Source: Fragilariopsis cylindrus CCMP1102
Taxonomy: Eukaryota; Bacillariophyta; Bacillariophyceae; Bacillariales; Bacillariaceae
NCBI GenBank assembly: GCA_900095095.1
Contig: FMBT01000415.1
Coordinates: forward strand, 1 to 64,000
Direction: 5' to 3'
DNA length: 64,000 nucleotides
In this document: piece after piece, positions 23,441 to 35,051 of the stretch
How positions within the stretch are numbered: position 1 is the stretch's first letter
Layout of the letters: each line of letters opens with the position of its first letter
Translations under genes and position numbers: made by a program
Notes under the pieces: model-generated
Told to the model about the DNA's origin: nothing
Database searches by the model: none
Seen by the model: the letters and a program-made list of their open reading frames with translations, nothing else

Positions 23441-23795
23441 GACACCATGTCGTCTTATTTGTTTTGTTGTCGTCAGGGTCTTCCAAAAGTGGCGAAATAT
23501 GATTATTATTGTGACTACTTTGACGCTGTCCACTGCTAATGAGAGACACTTCAAGATAGGGGATATCACTAATTAACCACGAAGGAATAGACATGCTAAA
23601 CGAATAGAAATCTTTTCTGTATGAAAAGATCTTAATTATTTGAGGATACAGTAGAACTTTCTAGCTAAAAATCAATTATGAAGAAGTAAGATATACTCTA
23701 CAAAACTACAAGAATATTCTGCTCTACAAACTGCTCATAGAAATACTGTTGAGTGTTAAGTTATCTTTATATGGTTTGTTGTTGTTAATAGATTG
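23441..23795. other. Convergent 3' intergenic region
   Basis: 355 nt between the stops of the sugar transporter (plus) and the YqgF protein (minus). No coding region or strong repeat is seen; both 3' ends and poly(A) sites should lie here. Confidence 0.5.
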
Positions 23796-25271
23796 TTACT
23801 TCCGTTTTCTTTTCTTCTTCTTTTTCTTTTTCGTACCGTTCCTGCTATTGTCGTCGTCGTCACCACAATTGGCCATAGCTTCTTTTCGCTCTTCCTCTTC
23901 ACGGATTCGATCTTCTTCCATAGCTAGTTTCCTCCATTTCGTTCGTGATTCTCGATTGAGTCCTTCTTCGACTATTTGTTGTCGTTCTTGGCGTCGTGTT
24001 TCTTCGTATTCTAGAGTCAACTTATTAACTAAATCGACATCGGATATGGTAACGATTTCACCATTGAAATATTGATAATTAATAGTATTATCGTTATCGT
24101 TATCGTTATTGTTATTGTTATTGTTATCGTCCTCGACGTCGACGTTGAGATATTGAGTATTGTACTGTTGATGATTTTCTTCATAGTAATGTTCCAATAT
24201 GATTATCGCCGATTCCGCGTCGAGACAACCGTATAAATCACCACTATTGCCACCATTGTCAGAGGCTCTACTACGGATCCTAGCAGCTGCTTCTTTACTG
24301 GTATATCTTTCATCCCATAAAAATATAGGAACATCGGGACCTAATATTCTCAGACTTAATTTTGCCAAATGATCATAAGCAAATTTTCTTGTCAATTTTG
24401 TTTGGTCTGCTTCCGTTCCATTTTTGTGCAAAGGCAATCCAACAACGATCCGGTCGACTTTTTCTCGTCGAGCAAGCTCAACGACCCGTGTGGCCACCTC
24501 AGAACGTTGTTTTTCCAATCGTTCTTCTTCCTCCTCTTCCTCTGTCTTCTCATCTTTGTCCCACTTCTCATTTTTGTCCCAAAAAGACATCGACGTTGAA
24601 GGTTTCGGCCTTGTCCTCGTCGCTAGAGTTTCGTTATTGTACTTTTGCTGGACCTGAGGTAGAACCAGCGGATGGTCGGTTACTATTACTTCTAATGCTT
24701 GTGGTGTGAATCCAATCGTAACTGCAATACCCGTCCTTACTAATCCATAATCAACGCCAATCGATTTAATACCTAACAATGGATTCTTTTTCTTCATCTG
24801 TTGAGCGAAGGCTTCTTCGAGTTCGGTATCGTAACGTTGTCGTTGTTCTTTTCGTGATAGGGTATTAATATCATTTGCAGTACCAGTAACAGTATCATTA
24901 TCATTGCCAATACCACCTTTAACGGACGAAGTAGTATTCGTATTACCAGCATTTATTGCAGTAGCAGTCACTACAAATACCGAGCGTTTTTGTTTATATG
25001 ATGCACGTGGTAACGAAAGGAAGGACGACGATGATGAAGTCGGGATTGAAATCCCGGTGTGACGAAAAGAATGGTGATTGTTGTTTGAAATCAATTGTTG
25101 TACAACGACTGTCCCAAAGGCGTGACTACCAATTATCACCGTCGTCGTAGGGAAAGCAATTAAGATACCGAAAAGCACCAGGACTACTAGACGCCACGGG
25201 TGAGTCGCCATCATCGTCCTTGTACATTCTAAACGAGGACTCATAGTATTTCCCTTTCTCTTTTGTGCCAT
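23796..25271 (-). CDS. YqgF/RuvX family RNase H-fold nuclease, probably plastid-targeted
   Basis: 491 residues, no intron needed. The RNase H-like fold shows the family motifs: SIGVDYGLVRTGIAV with the first catalytic Asp near residue 175, DRIVVGLPLHKNGTE near 270, FLWDERYTSKEAAAR near 315, and LDAESAIIILEHYYE near 347 with the last acidic residue. In bacteria YqgF/RuvX resolves Holliday junctions and trims the 3' end of pre-16S rRNA. A plastid or mitochondrial rRNA-processing role is the likely eukaryotic use. The N terminus has a hydrophobic signal (LVVLVLFGILIAFPTTTVII) followed by SHAFGT, which resembles the Phe-based cleavage site of diatom plastid precursors. An acidic insert separates the first two motifs and an Asn/Asp run follows the domain. 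The C-terminal tail is a charged coiled coil ending in a Lys/Arg run. The start could be Met1 or Met10. Confidence 0.85.
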   Translation of the reverse strand: MAQKRKGNTMSPRLECTRTMMATHPWRLVVLVLFGILIAFPTTTVIIGSHAFGTVVVQQLISNNNHHSFRHTGISIPTSSSSSFLSLPRASYKQKRSVFVVTATAINAGNTNTTSSVKGGIGNDNDTVTGTANDINTLSRKEQRQRYDTELEEAFAQQMKKKNPLLGIKSIGVDYGLVRTGIAVTIGFTPQALEVIVTDHPLVLPQVQQKYNNETLATRTRPKPSTSMSFWDKNEKWDKDEKTEEEEEEERLEKQRSEVATRVVELARREKVDRIVVGLPLHKNGTEADQTKLTRKFAYDHLAKLSLRILGPDVPIFLWDERYTSKEAAARIRSRASDNGGNSGDLYGCLDAESAIIILEHYYEENHQQYNTQYLNVDVEDDNNNNNNNDNDNDNTINYQYFNGEIVTISDVDLVNKLTLEYEETRRQERQQIVEEGLNRESRTKWRKLAMEEDRIREEEERKEAMANCGDDDDNSRNGTKKKKKKKRKRK

Positions 25272-25752
25272 TTAATTTGTTGTCTAATAGTAGCTATTAT
25301 CTATTATCACATAATCATTGTTTAAATTTCTATTTTTAAGTTTTTATTTCGTTATTGGATTTTGAATGTATACGTCCTACCGTAGTACGCGCGTAGTTGC
25401 TTGCTAGTATGATATTAGTACTACAGCAGTGTAGTCGCGTCTAATTCTAATTCTAATAATGCAAATAGATTCTACACATCCATATTAAATAGATTTCAGA
25501 CGTCTTATAATGCTATTGAAAGACTTTTATTTGCTGTTACATGCTACAAAGTGATTTTGGTAGACATTAATTGGGGGGAGGGGGGGGGGGGGGGTGAATG
25601 AAAGCATTGTGCAGATAGTACACACCCTTTAAGACTACTCCTCTATCGCCATCGCCATCGCCATTGTTGTTGATGATAGATTTGTAGTCCAACCAAATAA
25701 TTACATACATACTCCTACATATGAATCTAGGCTCATTGAAGCTCTTGCTTTT
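25272..25752. other. Intergenic stretch with a G-tract
   Basis: Upstream region of the YqgF gene and downstream region of the FAR1-like gene (both minus). It contains a 22-nt G-tract with one A at 25573-25594 and a short GCCATC repeat near 25650. No coding region. Confidence 0.5.
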
Positions 25753-27580
25753 TCAATAAACCCCCGTCCTTGGCTTCTTGCTTAGGACTCCGTCCGGAGC
25801 CGGATCGTTTAGTCCATGTTTGGTTTGTGCTGGATGCTTCTTGGTATCCTCTCGACAAGCAACGTCCAAGCCGGTTTCAATTTTCGTCCTGAATTGGTTA
25901 TCACTAGTTACACTTTCCGGTTTAGGCAACATTGATTCATTCTCTATTGACGTAGAATCATCATAAAGCGAGGCCATGGTGGGCCGAAGCATCGCATAAT
26001 CATCTATGAAGGATTGTTCTTGTGCCTTGTCCTTGTCCTTTTCCTCGTCCTCATCGTTATTGTTAGAGTCTTCATAGTCGTCAACGTCGTCATTATTGCG
26101 ATCATCCAAGTCTCTTTTTCGTCCATCAAAACTTGGGCACAAATCAGCTTCTTCACTATCATCTTTCAAGCTTAAAAAGCGAGAAACATCGTTATCATTT
26201 GAGATTTTATCATCTGCCCTCTCTGTCAAGTTTGGGATATGGCTGAACCCAACCTGTTGCGGTGATAATAATTGCTCAAATGGTAGCATATTCTGAACAT
26301 CTGCAGCGATAGGTGGTAACAAGTCGGCTTCGTTCAACAACAATGAATCAGCGTGTGTAAGCAATGGTGGTTGCTGTTGTTGTTGAAGTTGTTGACGTTG
26401 TTGATGCTGTTGTCGTCGCTGATGTTGAAGTAATTGCTGAAGCTGATGATTGTGTTGCAATTGCTGTTGTTGAAGCTGCTGTTGGAGCTGCAGTTGCAAA
26501 TGTTGCTGTAGAAGCGCTTGTTGTCGCTGTTGCTGTTCTTGTTGTTCTCTTCTCTGCTGAAACAACCGTTGCTGTTGTTGTTCAACGCCGAGACCGCCGA
26601 GACCGCCAAGACCAAACAAGTACCTGTTTTGCTCGATATTCATATTAGAGATTCCATTCATATTAGAGAGTCCGTTATCAACGCCGCCAAGACTACCGAA
26701 GTATGAGTTTCGTCCAATTCTTGTCTCACCAAACAATTCATCATCATTATTAGAGAAATTATCATCGACACCGTCGCCGATCTTGTCACCAAATTTTTGG
26801 TTTAGCTGCTCAACAGTGATGCCATTAGGAGTCATAGCAGTAGCGCACCATCCCTCACCTAGTATACCAATAAGTGCAATCGAATCGCGACGACGACAGC
26901 AGCAATAGAAAGGAAAAAAAATAAAAAAGGACAATTTAGAAGATAATTTTCTATTAGTCGACACCTAAAATAATTGGATTGGTTTTGAATTGGATGATCT
27001 TACCTTCCCTCTCTGTCAACTTCTGAAAACGACGAATCCCAACCTGTTCCGGTAGTAATTTACAGTGACCACAATGAGTTCTGCTACCATTACCGTACTT
27101 TCGTATGTACCATCTATTGGATTTACGACATTCGTACACGGTAACAGAGAAGGGACATTTCTCTTCGACGGTGATAGGTCGGGTCGTGGTGGTTTGTACA
27201 CTCTGTGATTTTCCTCTAGGCGCTCTGGCAATGATCCCTCTTGAACAGACAAGCTGTGCACGACGATCTAATCCCTGTTTGGAGTTCGAAAGAGTAGAAA
27301 TTTTAAAACCACTATGTCTACATACCTCGTTAATATACCGAACAACATCCTCTTTTGATCTGATGCGTGGAGAAAACCAGTAACGGACAGCCTTCTTCAC
27401 TACAAGTGGTAAATTACTTGCCGCTCCCAACGTTTCGCATATATCAAGCTGACTAGGCGGTGATGTGGAATCTAAGCGTTCATTTATTTCCACCATTAGA
27501 CTATGAGAATCCCAGCGAATCGATGATCGAACGACGTCGGGGTTGTTTATTTCTGGGTCATGATTCGTCAGTGATTCCAT
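25753..27580 (-). CDS. FAR1-like zinc-domain protein with a Gln-rich tail
   Basis: Two exons, 27580-27004 and 26858-25753, joined over a 145-nt intron (GTAAGA...ACTAG), give 560 residues. Residues about 80-170 resemble the FAR1/WRKY-GCM1 DNA-binding domain: EVCRHSGFKIS, then KCPFSVTVYECRKSNRWYIR, then SRTHCGHCKLLPEQ. This is a Cys/His set around a W-Y-I-R strand, as in MULE-derived transcription factors. After the splice, NGITVEQLNQKFGD leads into a very Gln-rich segment (residues about 300-375) and then an acidic Ser/Asp-rich tail. The architecture, a DNA-binding zinc domain plus Gln-rich and acidic activation-like regions, suggests a nuclear transcription regulator. Targets are unknown. No transposase core (DDE) is present, so it is not itself a transposon gene. 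Confidence 0.75.
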
Positions 27581-28324
27581 GGTCGATACGTTACTTGTAT
27601 TGAACGAAGGTATTTGTTTTTATTACAGTTATGATGTATTAATACTCGTTGCTGTTGTACGACGCTTCCTCTCGTCTCGGTGAAATAATTTACGGTAGTA
27701 CAGAGCGATCATTAATTCTTAACTAACCACAGTAGTACTTTTTATGTGTTGTGCAATGTATTGAATAAATAAAGTTTGTACAGGCAAAAAAGCGATTTAA
27801 GATAATAAGTACAAAGATTTCAATATTCGAATGTGTACTGTACAAGGCAAATAAAGAATAGAAGGCTCAACAAAATTATGTATTTATAGTGCTCTCGACT
27901 GTTCTCTACAGGGATCAAAAGAGCGAGCAGGTACTTTTTATGTGCATTTTTCCGATTTTACACGCGCACTAAACTCTCAGCCACGTTCTAATTTGCTTCG
28001 TATGATTATGAATTACCAATCATATGCATATTGTAACACACGAATGAGAGTTAGAAAAATCGCGCGAAATGCGCGCTTCAATATATAATTCCTTCTTGCT
28101 CTTCTACATTTATGCGCGGTAGCTTTGTTGCTTGTTTGCTACCGGTAATAACGTTACACACTGTTGAACTGCGCCAGCATTCATTTTTAATTGACTTGAA
28201 ATCAGTTTTCTTTCTGCAGCATTGCTTTTTCTGTCCCACAACAAGCCTGTGTCGTTGTAGAATAAAATAGCAAACAAAGGAGAGGAAAGGAAACAATCAG
28301 GAAGAAGAAATAGCAGCAACAACA
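27581..28324. other. Divergent intergenic region
   Basis: 744 nt between the FAR1-like gene (minus) and the Nse1-like gene (plus), likely holding both promoters. Small frames near 28080-28390 on the minus strand overlap the next gene's start and are not supported. Confidence 0.5.
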
Positions 28325-29113
28325 ATGAACGCGACCGAACCACTCCCTCGGGGCCAACAAATGTTGCTCCAAAGACTCATTGCTAAGCATTGCATTACAA
28401 GCGGCAAAGCGGAAAAGGAATTCAAGACGTTAGTGGCAAACTGGAAAGATTATGCCAGTAGAAACGATGATGACGACGACGACGACGACGGAGAAGAAGA
28501 GGAGAATCAAAATCAAGGAAAGGTCAACTTCATGGGACCTGGAATCAACACTCTCGAAGATGCATTCGTTAGTATTAATCGACAACTCAAACCAGGATTT
28601 GGCTTAGAAATTGTTACACTCGTCGATACCTTCGATAACAACACGCATTATATTGCTGTCATCAATACAATGGCAGATGAAATCGCAAAGAAGGAAACAG
28701 TCTTCGCAAAATCATGGAATCCACACGAACGTGCTTTCGTAAGACTGGTAATGAGGTCATTAGTTGATCAAGCTGAAAACGAGGACGACGATGATGACGA
28801 CGACGACGATGATGACGATGATAAGAACTCTCGTCCATCCATTCGACGAGCGGATCTAATCAATTTGAGATCAGATTTAGAGGGTGGTTTTAAGCTATCA
28901 CTCGATCACGCGACACGAGTCGTTGGGATTTTGTTGGAAGAAAAATGGTTACGAACATCATTGACAGGTGATTCTGAAAAACAACACCGTCGAGAATCAG
29001 TACAAGCAAAAATAGAATTAGCTCCTCGAACTTTCTTAGAACTTTCTCATTACATAACAAGTCTTGGATTCGATGAACGAAAATTACCACAATTTTTATT
29101 CCATCGTGATTAA
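28325..29113 (+). CDS. NSMCE1: Nse1-like subunit of the SMC5/6 complex, no visible RING
   Basis: 262 residues in one exon. The order of blocks fits Nse1: QQMLLQRLIAKHCITSGKA at the N terminus, INRQLKPGFGLEIVTLVDTF near residue 85, HYIAVINTMADEIAK, FAKSWNPHERAFVRLVMRSL near residue 140, and LSLDHATRVVGILLEEKWLR near 205, which correspond to tandem winged-helix domains. In the known complex Nse1 joins Nse3 and Nse4 to bind DNA and repair stalled or broken replication forks. The normal protein ends in a Cys-rich variant RING that supports Nse1-Nse3 ubiquitin ligase activity. Here the frame stops at FLFHRD just after the ELSHYI block, and no Cys-rich exon is visible in the next 900 nt. Two Asp runs are inserted in loops. 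Confidence 0.75.
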   Translation: MNATEPLPRGQQMLLQRLIAKHCITSGKAEKEFKTLVANWKDYASRNDDDDDDDDGEEEENQNQGKVNFMGPGINTLEDAFVSINRQLKPGFGLEIVTLVDTFDNNTHYIAVINTMADEIAKKETVFAKSWNPHERAFVRLVMRSLVDQAENEDDDDDDDDDDDDDKNSRPSIRRADLINLRSDLEGGFKLSLDHATRVVGILLEEKWLRTSLTGDSEKQHRRESVQAKIELAPRTFLELSHYITSLGFDERKLPQFLFHRD

Positions 29114-30043
29114 ATTAAATTATTAATACATCTGTATACTATTCGTGAGAATATATTCGATTTTTGATAAATCACCAAGGGGGTAAGTAACTTCGTGCAG
29201 TATATTTTGGTGAGAGAAGATAGAAGACGTGAGATAACATATATATATATATATATATATGTACATCTATATATGTAATATTGTCTATATTAGAACGTTG
29301 AATAACATTAGTAGTACATAGATTGTGGTTCGATGATCAAGAAAAATGAGAGAGATATATATATACAATTTCGGGGAAATAATGTAAGGTATCATACATA
29401 ACATATTGCATGTAGGACCTATATTATTGGTGTGTTGTATATTAATAATAAATTGATATTATAGTTTATCTGAATAGATCATTTACTACTAGTACCTTTT
29501 TTATTAGCACATTATGGCAAGATGAATGAACTGAAAACATACTATAATATTAGATCTCTGCGTCTAAATTTCTTCTCTTTCTACAAATCACCAACTTAGT
29601 AAGAGTAACTGGGTTATCATACTATAATATGTACCCACTGCTGTACTACGTTGAACATGCTTATTTAAATTCAGGAGACTAATCTTTACATTGGATTTGT
29701 AATTTGTGCTACATTTTACTTGTTGCCGACGTACTTCAGAAGTAGTAATAATAATAACATTTAAAAATAGAAAATAGTCAAGGGTTCATTGATGGGACTC
29801 AATAAATATTGAGACACGGACATCAAACAACACAACCACAAAAATAAATAAAAACGACAATAATAAACAAACAAATTTTTAAAACTGATGAAACTACTAC
29901 TATTATCCGATAAATCAGATCTTGTATTCCAATCCGACTAACAAGCATCCGAGATATATTGCACATCATCGCCTTTAGTTTCAACTGAACAACGACAAGA
30001 GCTATATATACAACCTTTGATTCCGTCACTCTCCGGCGTTTAT
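29114..30043. other. AT-rich intergenic stretch with an AT microsatellite
   Basis: Contains an (AT)n tract near 29238-29260 and otherwise unremarkable AT-rich DNA. I looked here for the missing RING exon of the Nse1-like gene and saw no Cys-rich reading. Confidence 0.5.
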
Positions 30044-31302
30044 ATGTGTCAAAAAAATTATAGTACCGGTAGATCTAGACGCCGAGAAAGAAGCACCATC
30101 CGACGAAAACAGTTTTTCTTGTCGACTATTGTATTACTGTCCGCTACAGAGGCTATTATGAGTCGATTATTTGGTGGCGTATCATCACTGTCTTTCAGAA
30201 GCAGTTATCATTTTCGTCGTACTCCGGGCCATCGTGTCCGACACTTTCACCGGTCCGTTTCTTGTAATCTGAATCGATTCTTGTTCAGCCCAGAGGAAGT
30301 AGTTCGAAGTACGGAGGACTCAACGAGCATAGTAGAAATAAAGTTGCCGAAAGATGATTATCGTACGATCCATGCCGCCAAGACTTTAGGTTTGAAAAAT
30401 GGTGATTTAATACGTGCTGGTCTCGTCGGTGGCTCCTCAGGTGATGACGCTGGTCAATGGACGGATGAAGCCACGGTAGAATGGATACCGATTCCGCCTG
30501 TCAAAAAGGCAGAGGTACTGAAAAACGGAAATCCTCCTGGGTTTCTATCGATTCGATTAAACAATCTCAAGTCTATTGATAATGATTCTCAGTCCTCTCC
30601 AGCGACTGATCCGATAAACGTAAGTCTCATATTAGCGCTACCAAGACCACTACAATTAGGAAGGATCCTACCAATGATATCGCAAATCGGAGTAGATCAT
30701 TTAGTTCTGACGTCAGCTAAGAAAGTACCGAAGGAATATTTTGGTTCACATTTGTTTAAAAAACCAGAGCTCCTAACTGAAAAATTAATCGAAGGTCTAT
30801 GTCAAGCCGGGGATGTACGGTTGCCCCAACTACATCTTGTTCGGAATTTTCGGAATTTCCTCTTGTCGGAAGAGTTCGACAATTTATTTCCAAAAGAAAC
30901 GTATGCTCGCGTTTTATCGCATCCAAAGAGACAAAGCGATCTGGAAGAACCGCTCCGGATGAGTCAGGTCGAGTTTCCCCAAAACATCACCTTCTCGGAT
31001 TGTTGTTGCCGTTGGTCCCGAGGTGAGTGAAATACGATGTTTCATGAAAAGAAGAATTATAGCGCATTGTACTGTACTCACATATTGTTCTTGCTTTGTG
31101 TGAATGTTTGTAATGAAAGGGTGGCTGGGAAGAGCCATATGAGCTAGATATGTTGAAAAACGATTGCGGATTCCAACAAATCACCCTTGGATCCAGGACA
31201 CTTCGGTCGGACGTTGCTGTTTGCGGACTACTCAGTCTGGCACACGAAGCATGTTATAGTAACGATAAGAAAATGCTGTCAGATCCAGATTCATCATCAT
31301 GA
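30044..31302 (+). CDS. RsmE-type rRNA (uracil-N3) methyltransferase with an apparent frame offset
   Basis: Exon 1 runs 30044-31022 and exon 2 31120-31302; the intron is GTGAGT...GAAAG. The protein has an Arg/Ser-rich organelle leader, then a PUA-like part (LKNGDLIRAGLVGG). The SPOUT domain follows: LILALPRPLQLGRILPMISQ, IEGLCQAGDVRLPQL, RIVVAVGPE joined across the splice to GGWEEPYELDM, and ITLGSRTLRSDVAV. Bacterial RsmE makes m3U1498 in 16S rRNA, so an organellar ribosome role is likely. The reading frame slips by one base between VEFPQNIT and PSRIVVAV (near 30977-30990, beside a CCCCAAAA run). An alternative 67-nt intron (30901-30967) would restore the frame but would delete the expected RVLSHP region. 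I therefore favour a one-base indel, real or from assembly. Confidence 0.8.
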
Positions 31303-32290
31303 TCAACAACTATAAAAAGTGCTATAAAGATGGAGATAGTATCATCGCGAGTCACAATATGAAAGGTATAAGATCCCTATCAATACAAAGTTTCTTGTTA
31401 ACGAAGCATAACAAGCCAAACTACTCGTACATAGTGTGCAACGCATATTAATATGATGAACAATTTTGTTATAGTCAGGTTCTAGTGCTTCCATTCGTTT
31501 TCAATTAATCTGCATTGTGCAGTTCAGTATATTTGATCCCAATAATCTCAATATTTCCCTAAGATTAGCATTTGTAAGATACAATCAATGCTATTCAAAC
31601 TTGTTGCATTATCTGCTAGAGGTGGAGGAGGAATTGCTCAATCGCAACCAATGTCATTGTCATAATCGCTTGTCATCTTCGCAAATTGCTCGATACAGAG
31701 AATAAATTGTGAATCACATGCGTACAGTACAATAGCCAAGTTATAAGTCACCACATTGTTACCCAAAAAGCCGCATTCGGTCGGAGGCCCACCTTCAACC
31801 TGTTGTTGTTGTTGTTGTTGTTGTTGCTGTTCGAGTACACCCAAACTACGTGACTTTGCCATTCAATCGGATACTATCAATTAATTTGACTTTTGACTGC
31901 ATTCTTGTTCATACTAGATAGCTAGGTATACATATTATGAAAAGTCAGGTTTGAATCGAATGAATCGTGCTGTGTAAAGTACAGTACGAGATCGGGCATA
32001 AATGTTACAATGGGTTCAATGAATGAATCAATCGTACATTAAATAGGATTTCGGTGTAAATCAGGAGATCTAAAAAGGCGCGACGTATCAACGAAAAATG
32101 TACAGGAAACATAATAGCTAGTACCAACAAAACTTCACATATACCTGCATAATTACTGCATAGCAACGCCATTACCGTAAAAGAATAATGGTATCACTGT
32201 TACAGTATTTTGCCCTTCTCATAATTTCAAAATAAATAGACATAAGCAATCAAATCAAACCAGATAAATAAATAAATACTAGTTAGCACC
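31303..32290. other. Intergenic stretch with a small GTT repeat
   Basis: No clear gene. A minus-strand frame at 31638-31862 begins MAKSRSLGVLE and then has a ten-Gln run, but it has no recognisable domain and is not called. The rest is AT-rich. Confidence 0.4.
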
Positions 32291-33502
32291 ATGGAAGTCA
32301 TCAGCAACAGCAACATGAGCATAAACAATAGCATAAACAATAGCATTAACTCATCAAGCAATCATTCATCATTCAAGCATTGCAATCATCAAACGTCGTT
32401 TCAAAGGAAGAGGTCATCATTGTACCTCGAAAGCGACAAATCTTGTATAGATGACGACGAAAGACGAAACGACAACAATGTAAATGGAAAACATGTTAAC
32501 CAAAGGAGTAAAAATAATACCCTCAATGACGGAGAGTTTAAACCGATCGCTGGATCGACTTCGATTCAAATCGAAAATCCAACCGATCCCGCAATTGATG
32601 AAGACGGAAATGTACTCGCTGGATGGAGAAATGTTGATCCTTCACTGATACAAGTTAGAGGAGTCGGATATAATCAAAGTTATAGAAAAATCAATAGTCC
32701 AGGAGACTTATATAAATGTATAAAAGCAGATGTATTTGAATCTGATAAGCGTTATCCTGATATGGCAAGTCGTGTAATACTTCCAAAGGTTGTATTCGAC
32801 GATGATGATTTTACAAAAAAACATAAAACGTGGACTGCACCAGATCTATTCGTTGTTACTACGGCATTGCCAACAAGTCAACCAAAATTTATGGGGGGAG
32901 AAACCTCTGATGGTGCAGGATATACCGTTACTATGTATTTCGCTATGCAACAAGAAACACGAGACATACTTCGACGAATCACTGCAGATGGATATAAAAG
33001 GGAAGATGACAACTGCGATTCTATTAATAATAATCAAAGTAAGATCAATGCCGTTCGTCTATTCGAAGAATGGTGTCGACGTGCTCCCATCGATGAAGAT
33101 TTTATGTCAAAATTCAAAGTGATTTCTAGAGCGGAAAACCTAGAGGAGATTGGTCTACCATCATGGATTTCTAAGTTTAATGGTAAACCATTCTTAGTAA
33201 GACGACCGGGACAGACAGGATTTTTATTCAACCATCCAGAACAATCATGTATGGAATTTGATGTTTCTTTACATCCATTTCCGTATCTTGCAAAGAAGGG
33301 TATTTGTTACATGAAAGATTCGTACTTTCAAAAGACGGTAGTCACATTCGCCTTCTGTATAGAGGGACGAGAAGAAGATGAATTACCAGAATGTATACTC
33401 GGTGCCTTCCAATTGTGTTATCCGAATCCTGTCCACGCAATTCGAGGGGAAGACTTCTTTGCAGGGAAATGTCAGACGAGTAACAAAACAATAGCTACCT
33501 AA
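32291..33502 (+). CDS. EDR2 C-terminal domain (DUF1336) protein
   Basis: 403 residues in one exon; the ATG at 32291 has a good context (CACCATGG). After about 95 Ser/Asn-rich residues, the domain characteristic of plant ENHANCED DISEASE RESISTANCE 2 and related lipid-transfer regulators fills the rest. It starts at AGWRNVDPSLIQVRGVGYNQ, continues through DLFVVTTALPT and FNGKPFLVRRPGQTGFLF, and ends after MEFDVSLHPFPYLAKKGICY and LPECILGAFQLCYPNP. In plants this domain accompanies PH and START domains; here it stands alone. It may bind phosphoinositides or other lipids at membranes. Function in diatoms is not established. No signal peptide or membrane segment is visible. Confidence 0.85.
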   Translation: MEVISNSNMSINNSINNSINSSSNHSSFKHCNHQTSFQRKRSSLYLESDKSCIDDDERRNDNNVNGKHVNQRSKNNTLNDGEFKPIAGSTSIQIENPTDPAIDEDGNVLAGWRNVDPSLIQVRGVGYNQSYRKINSPGDLYKCIKADVFESDKRYPDMASRVILPKVVFDDDDFTKKHKTWTAPDLFVVTTALPTSQPKFMGGETSDGAGYTVTMYFAMQQETRDILRRITADGYKREDDNCDSINNNQSKINAVRLFEEWCRRAPIDEDFMSKFKVISRAENLEEIGLPSWISKFNGKPFLVRRPGQTGFLFNHPEQSCMEFDVSLHPFPYLAKKGICYMKDSYFQKTVVTFAFCIEGREEDELPECILGAFQLCYPNPVHAIRGEDFFAGKCQTSNKTIAT

Positions 33503-33896
33503 CTAATTAACTAACTAAATAAATAACTAACTAACTAATAATTCGGAATTATTATTCATTCATTCATTCATTCTCGTAGTTTTTATAATAATTATTACTA
33601 TTATTACTATCCAAAAAGTAAAGCATAGTGCAATGTTAGCTTATTGTCGAGTTTGCAACAGGCATATTGAATATCGTATTAGTCATAGTTTTGGCAAATT
33701 GGGGGAATATACGATTTCTATATTTTGGATTCCCCCTTTACAACTTTTTCCGCGCCGCCATTTATGTCGTAAATTGCTTCCAACAAAAATCAAAGAATGC
33801 GAAACAATGTGATGGTGTGATGACGACGATGGGATCATAAAATTAGATCACCTTGCTTTGACCACAAATTCGAACAGAAGACGACAACCAAAGCAA
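33503..33896. other. Intergenic stretch, short tandem TAAC/ATTC repeats
   Basis: Directly after the EDR2-C stop there are short simple runs (CTAA-type near 33502-33540, then CATT repeats near 33555). No coding region. The promoter of the HemW-like gene should lie here. Confidence 0.5.
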
Positions 33897-35017
33897 ATGG
33901 TTGCTTCCAATTTTGCATGGATTCAGGTGGCGTGGATTGCTACTGTTATAGGTGTTACCGGTGTTTTGTCGTTTTCGTCGTCCCTCGCAATTTCTGTTGG
34001 ACCTTACGGGTGCTATAATAATAAGTACTCCGTCAGTAGTGCGCTTAGCGCCGCTACAGCTTCAGCTTCAGCCACAGCCACAGCCAAAGTAAGTACTGAG
34101 GCTGACAAACACAACAATGTAGGTTTGTATATTCATATTCCTTACTGTCGTCAACGTTGTCGGTATTGTGATTTCGCAATCGTACCGATTGGAGATCATA
34201 ACAATACTAACGAGGATGATCAACTGCGACGACGCGAAAAGGGTTTTCTTCGCATGGACAACCGGTACGTATCTGCCGTCGTTGAAGAATTGAAACAGAT
34301 AGCAGCCGATAAAAGCAACAAAAATAATTGTAACAACAACCAAAAAATACCTTTGAAATCTATATATTTCGGTGGGGGAACGCCAAGTTTGGCACCGATA
34401 GATTCGATCAAAAGAATTCTGTATCATGTTTGTGGACTGGACAATCCCGATGCACCGTTTTGTCTCTTACAACATGATGACACAACTGAAATCAGTATGG
34501 AGATGGATCCGGGAACATTCGATTTAGATCAACTGCTTGCATTGCGCACATTGGGAATCAATCGTATTTCCTTGGGCGTACAGAGTTTCGATGATGATTT
34601 GTTACAAGGAATGGGCCGTACTCATCGACGAGCTGATGTATTTCAAGCCATTAGTGATATTGCATCCGTCTTCGGAGGAGACGGCGACAACGATAACAAA
34701 GTCAATTATTCCATCGATCTGATATCTGGGGTTCCCGGCTTGACATTAGCTAAATGGGCTGAGACCTTAGAAGAGGCTACCGCTGGAATTGATAATAGCT
34801 CTATGATGACGAAAAAACAACCATTGTTGCTGTCGTCATTACCACCTCCAAGCCATATTTCTGTATATGATATGCAAATTGAAGAGGGAACGCTTTTTGG
34901 AAAATGGGCAACGGAAGCCAAAGCGGCCGCGGCCAAAAGTGGGAAGCATGATGATGACGACCATAATGATATGGATGAAGATGAATCCAGAAGTTTCACC
35001 GTGACGATACCGATCGA

Positions 35018-35051
<34 letters not shown>

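Noticed and set aside
31638-31862. Small minus-strand frame with a Gln run
   Set aside because: Open mainly through a GTT repeat; no domain, and the remainder is unremarkable.
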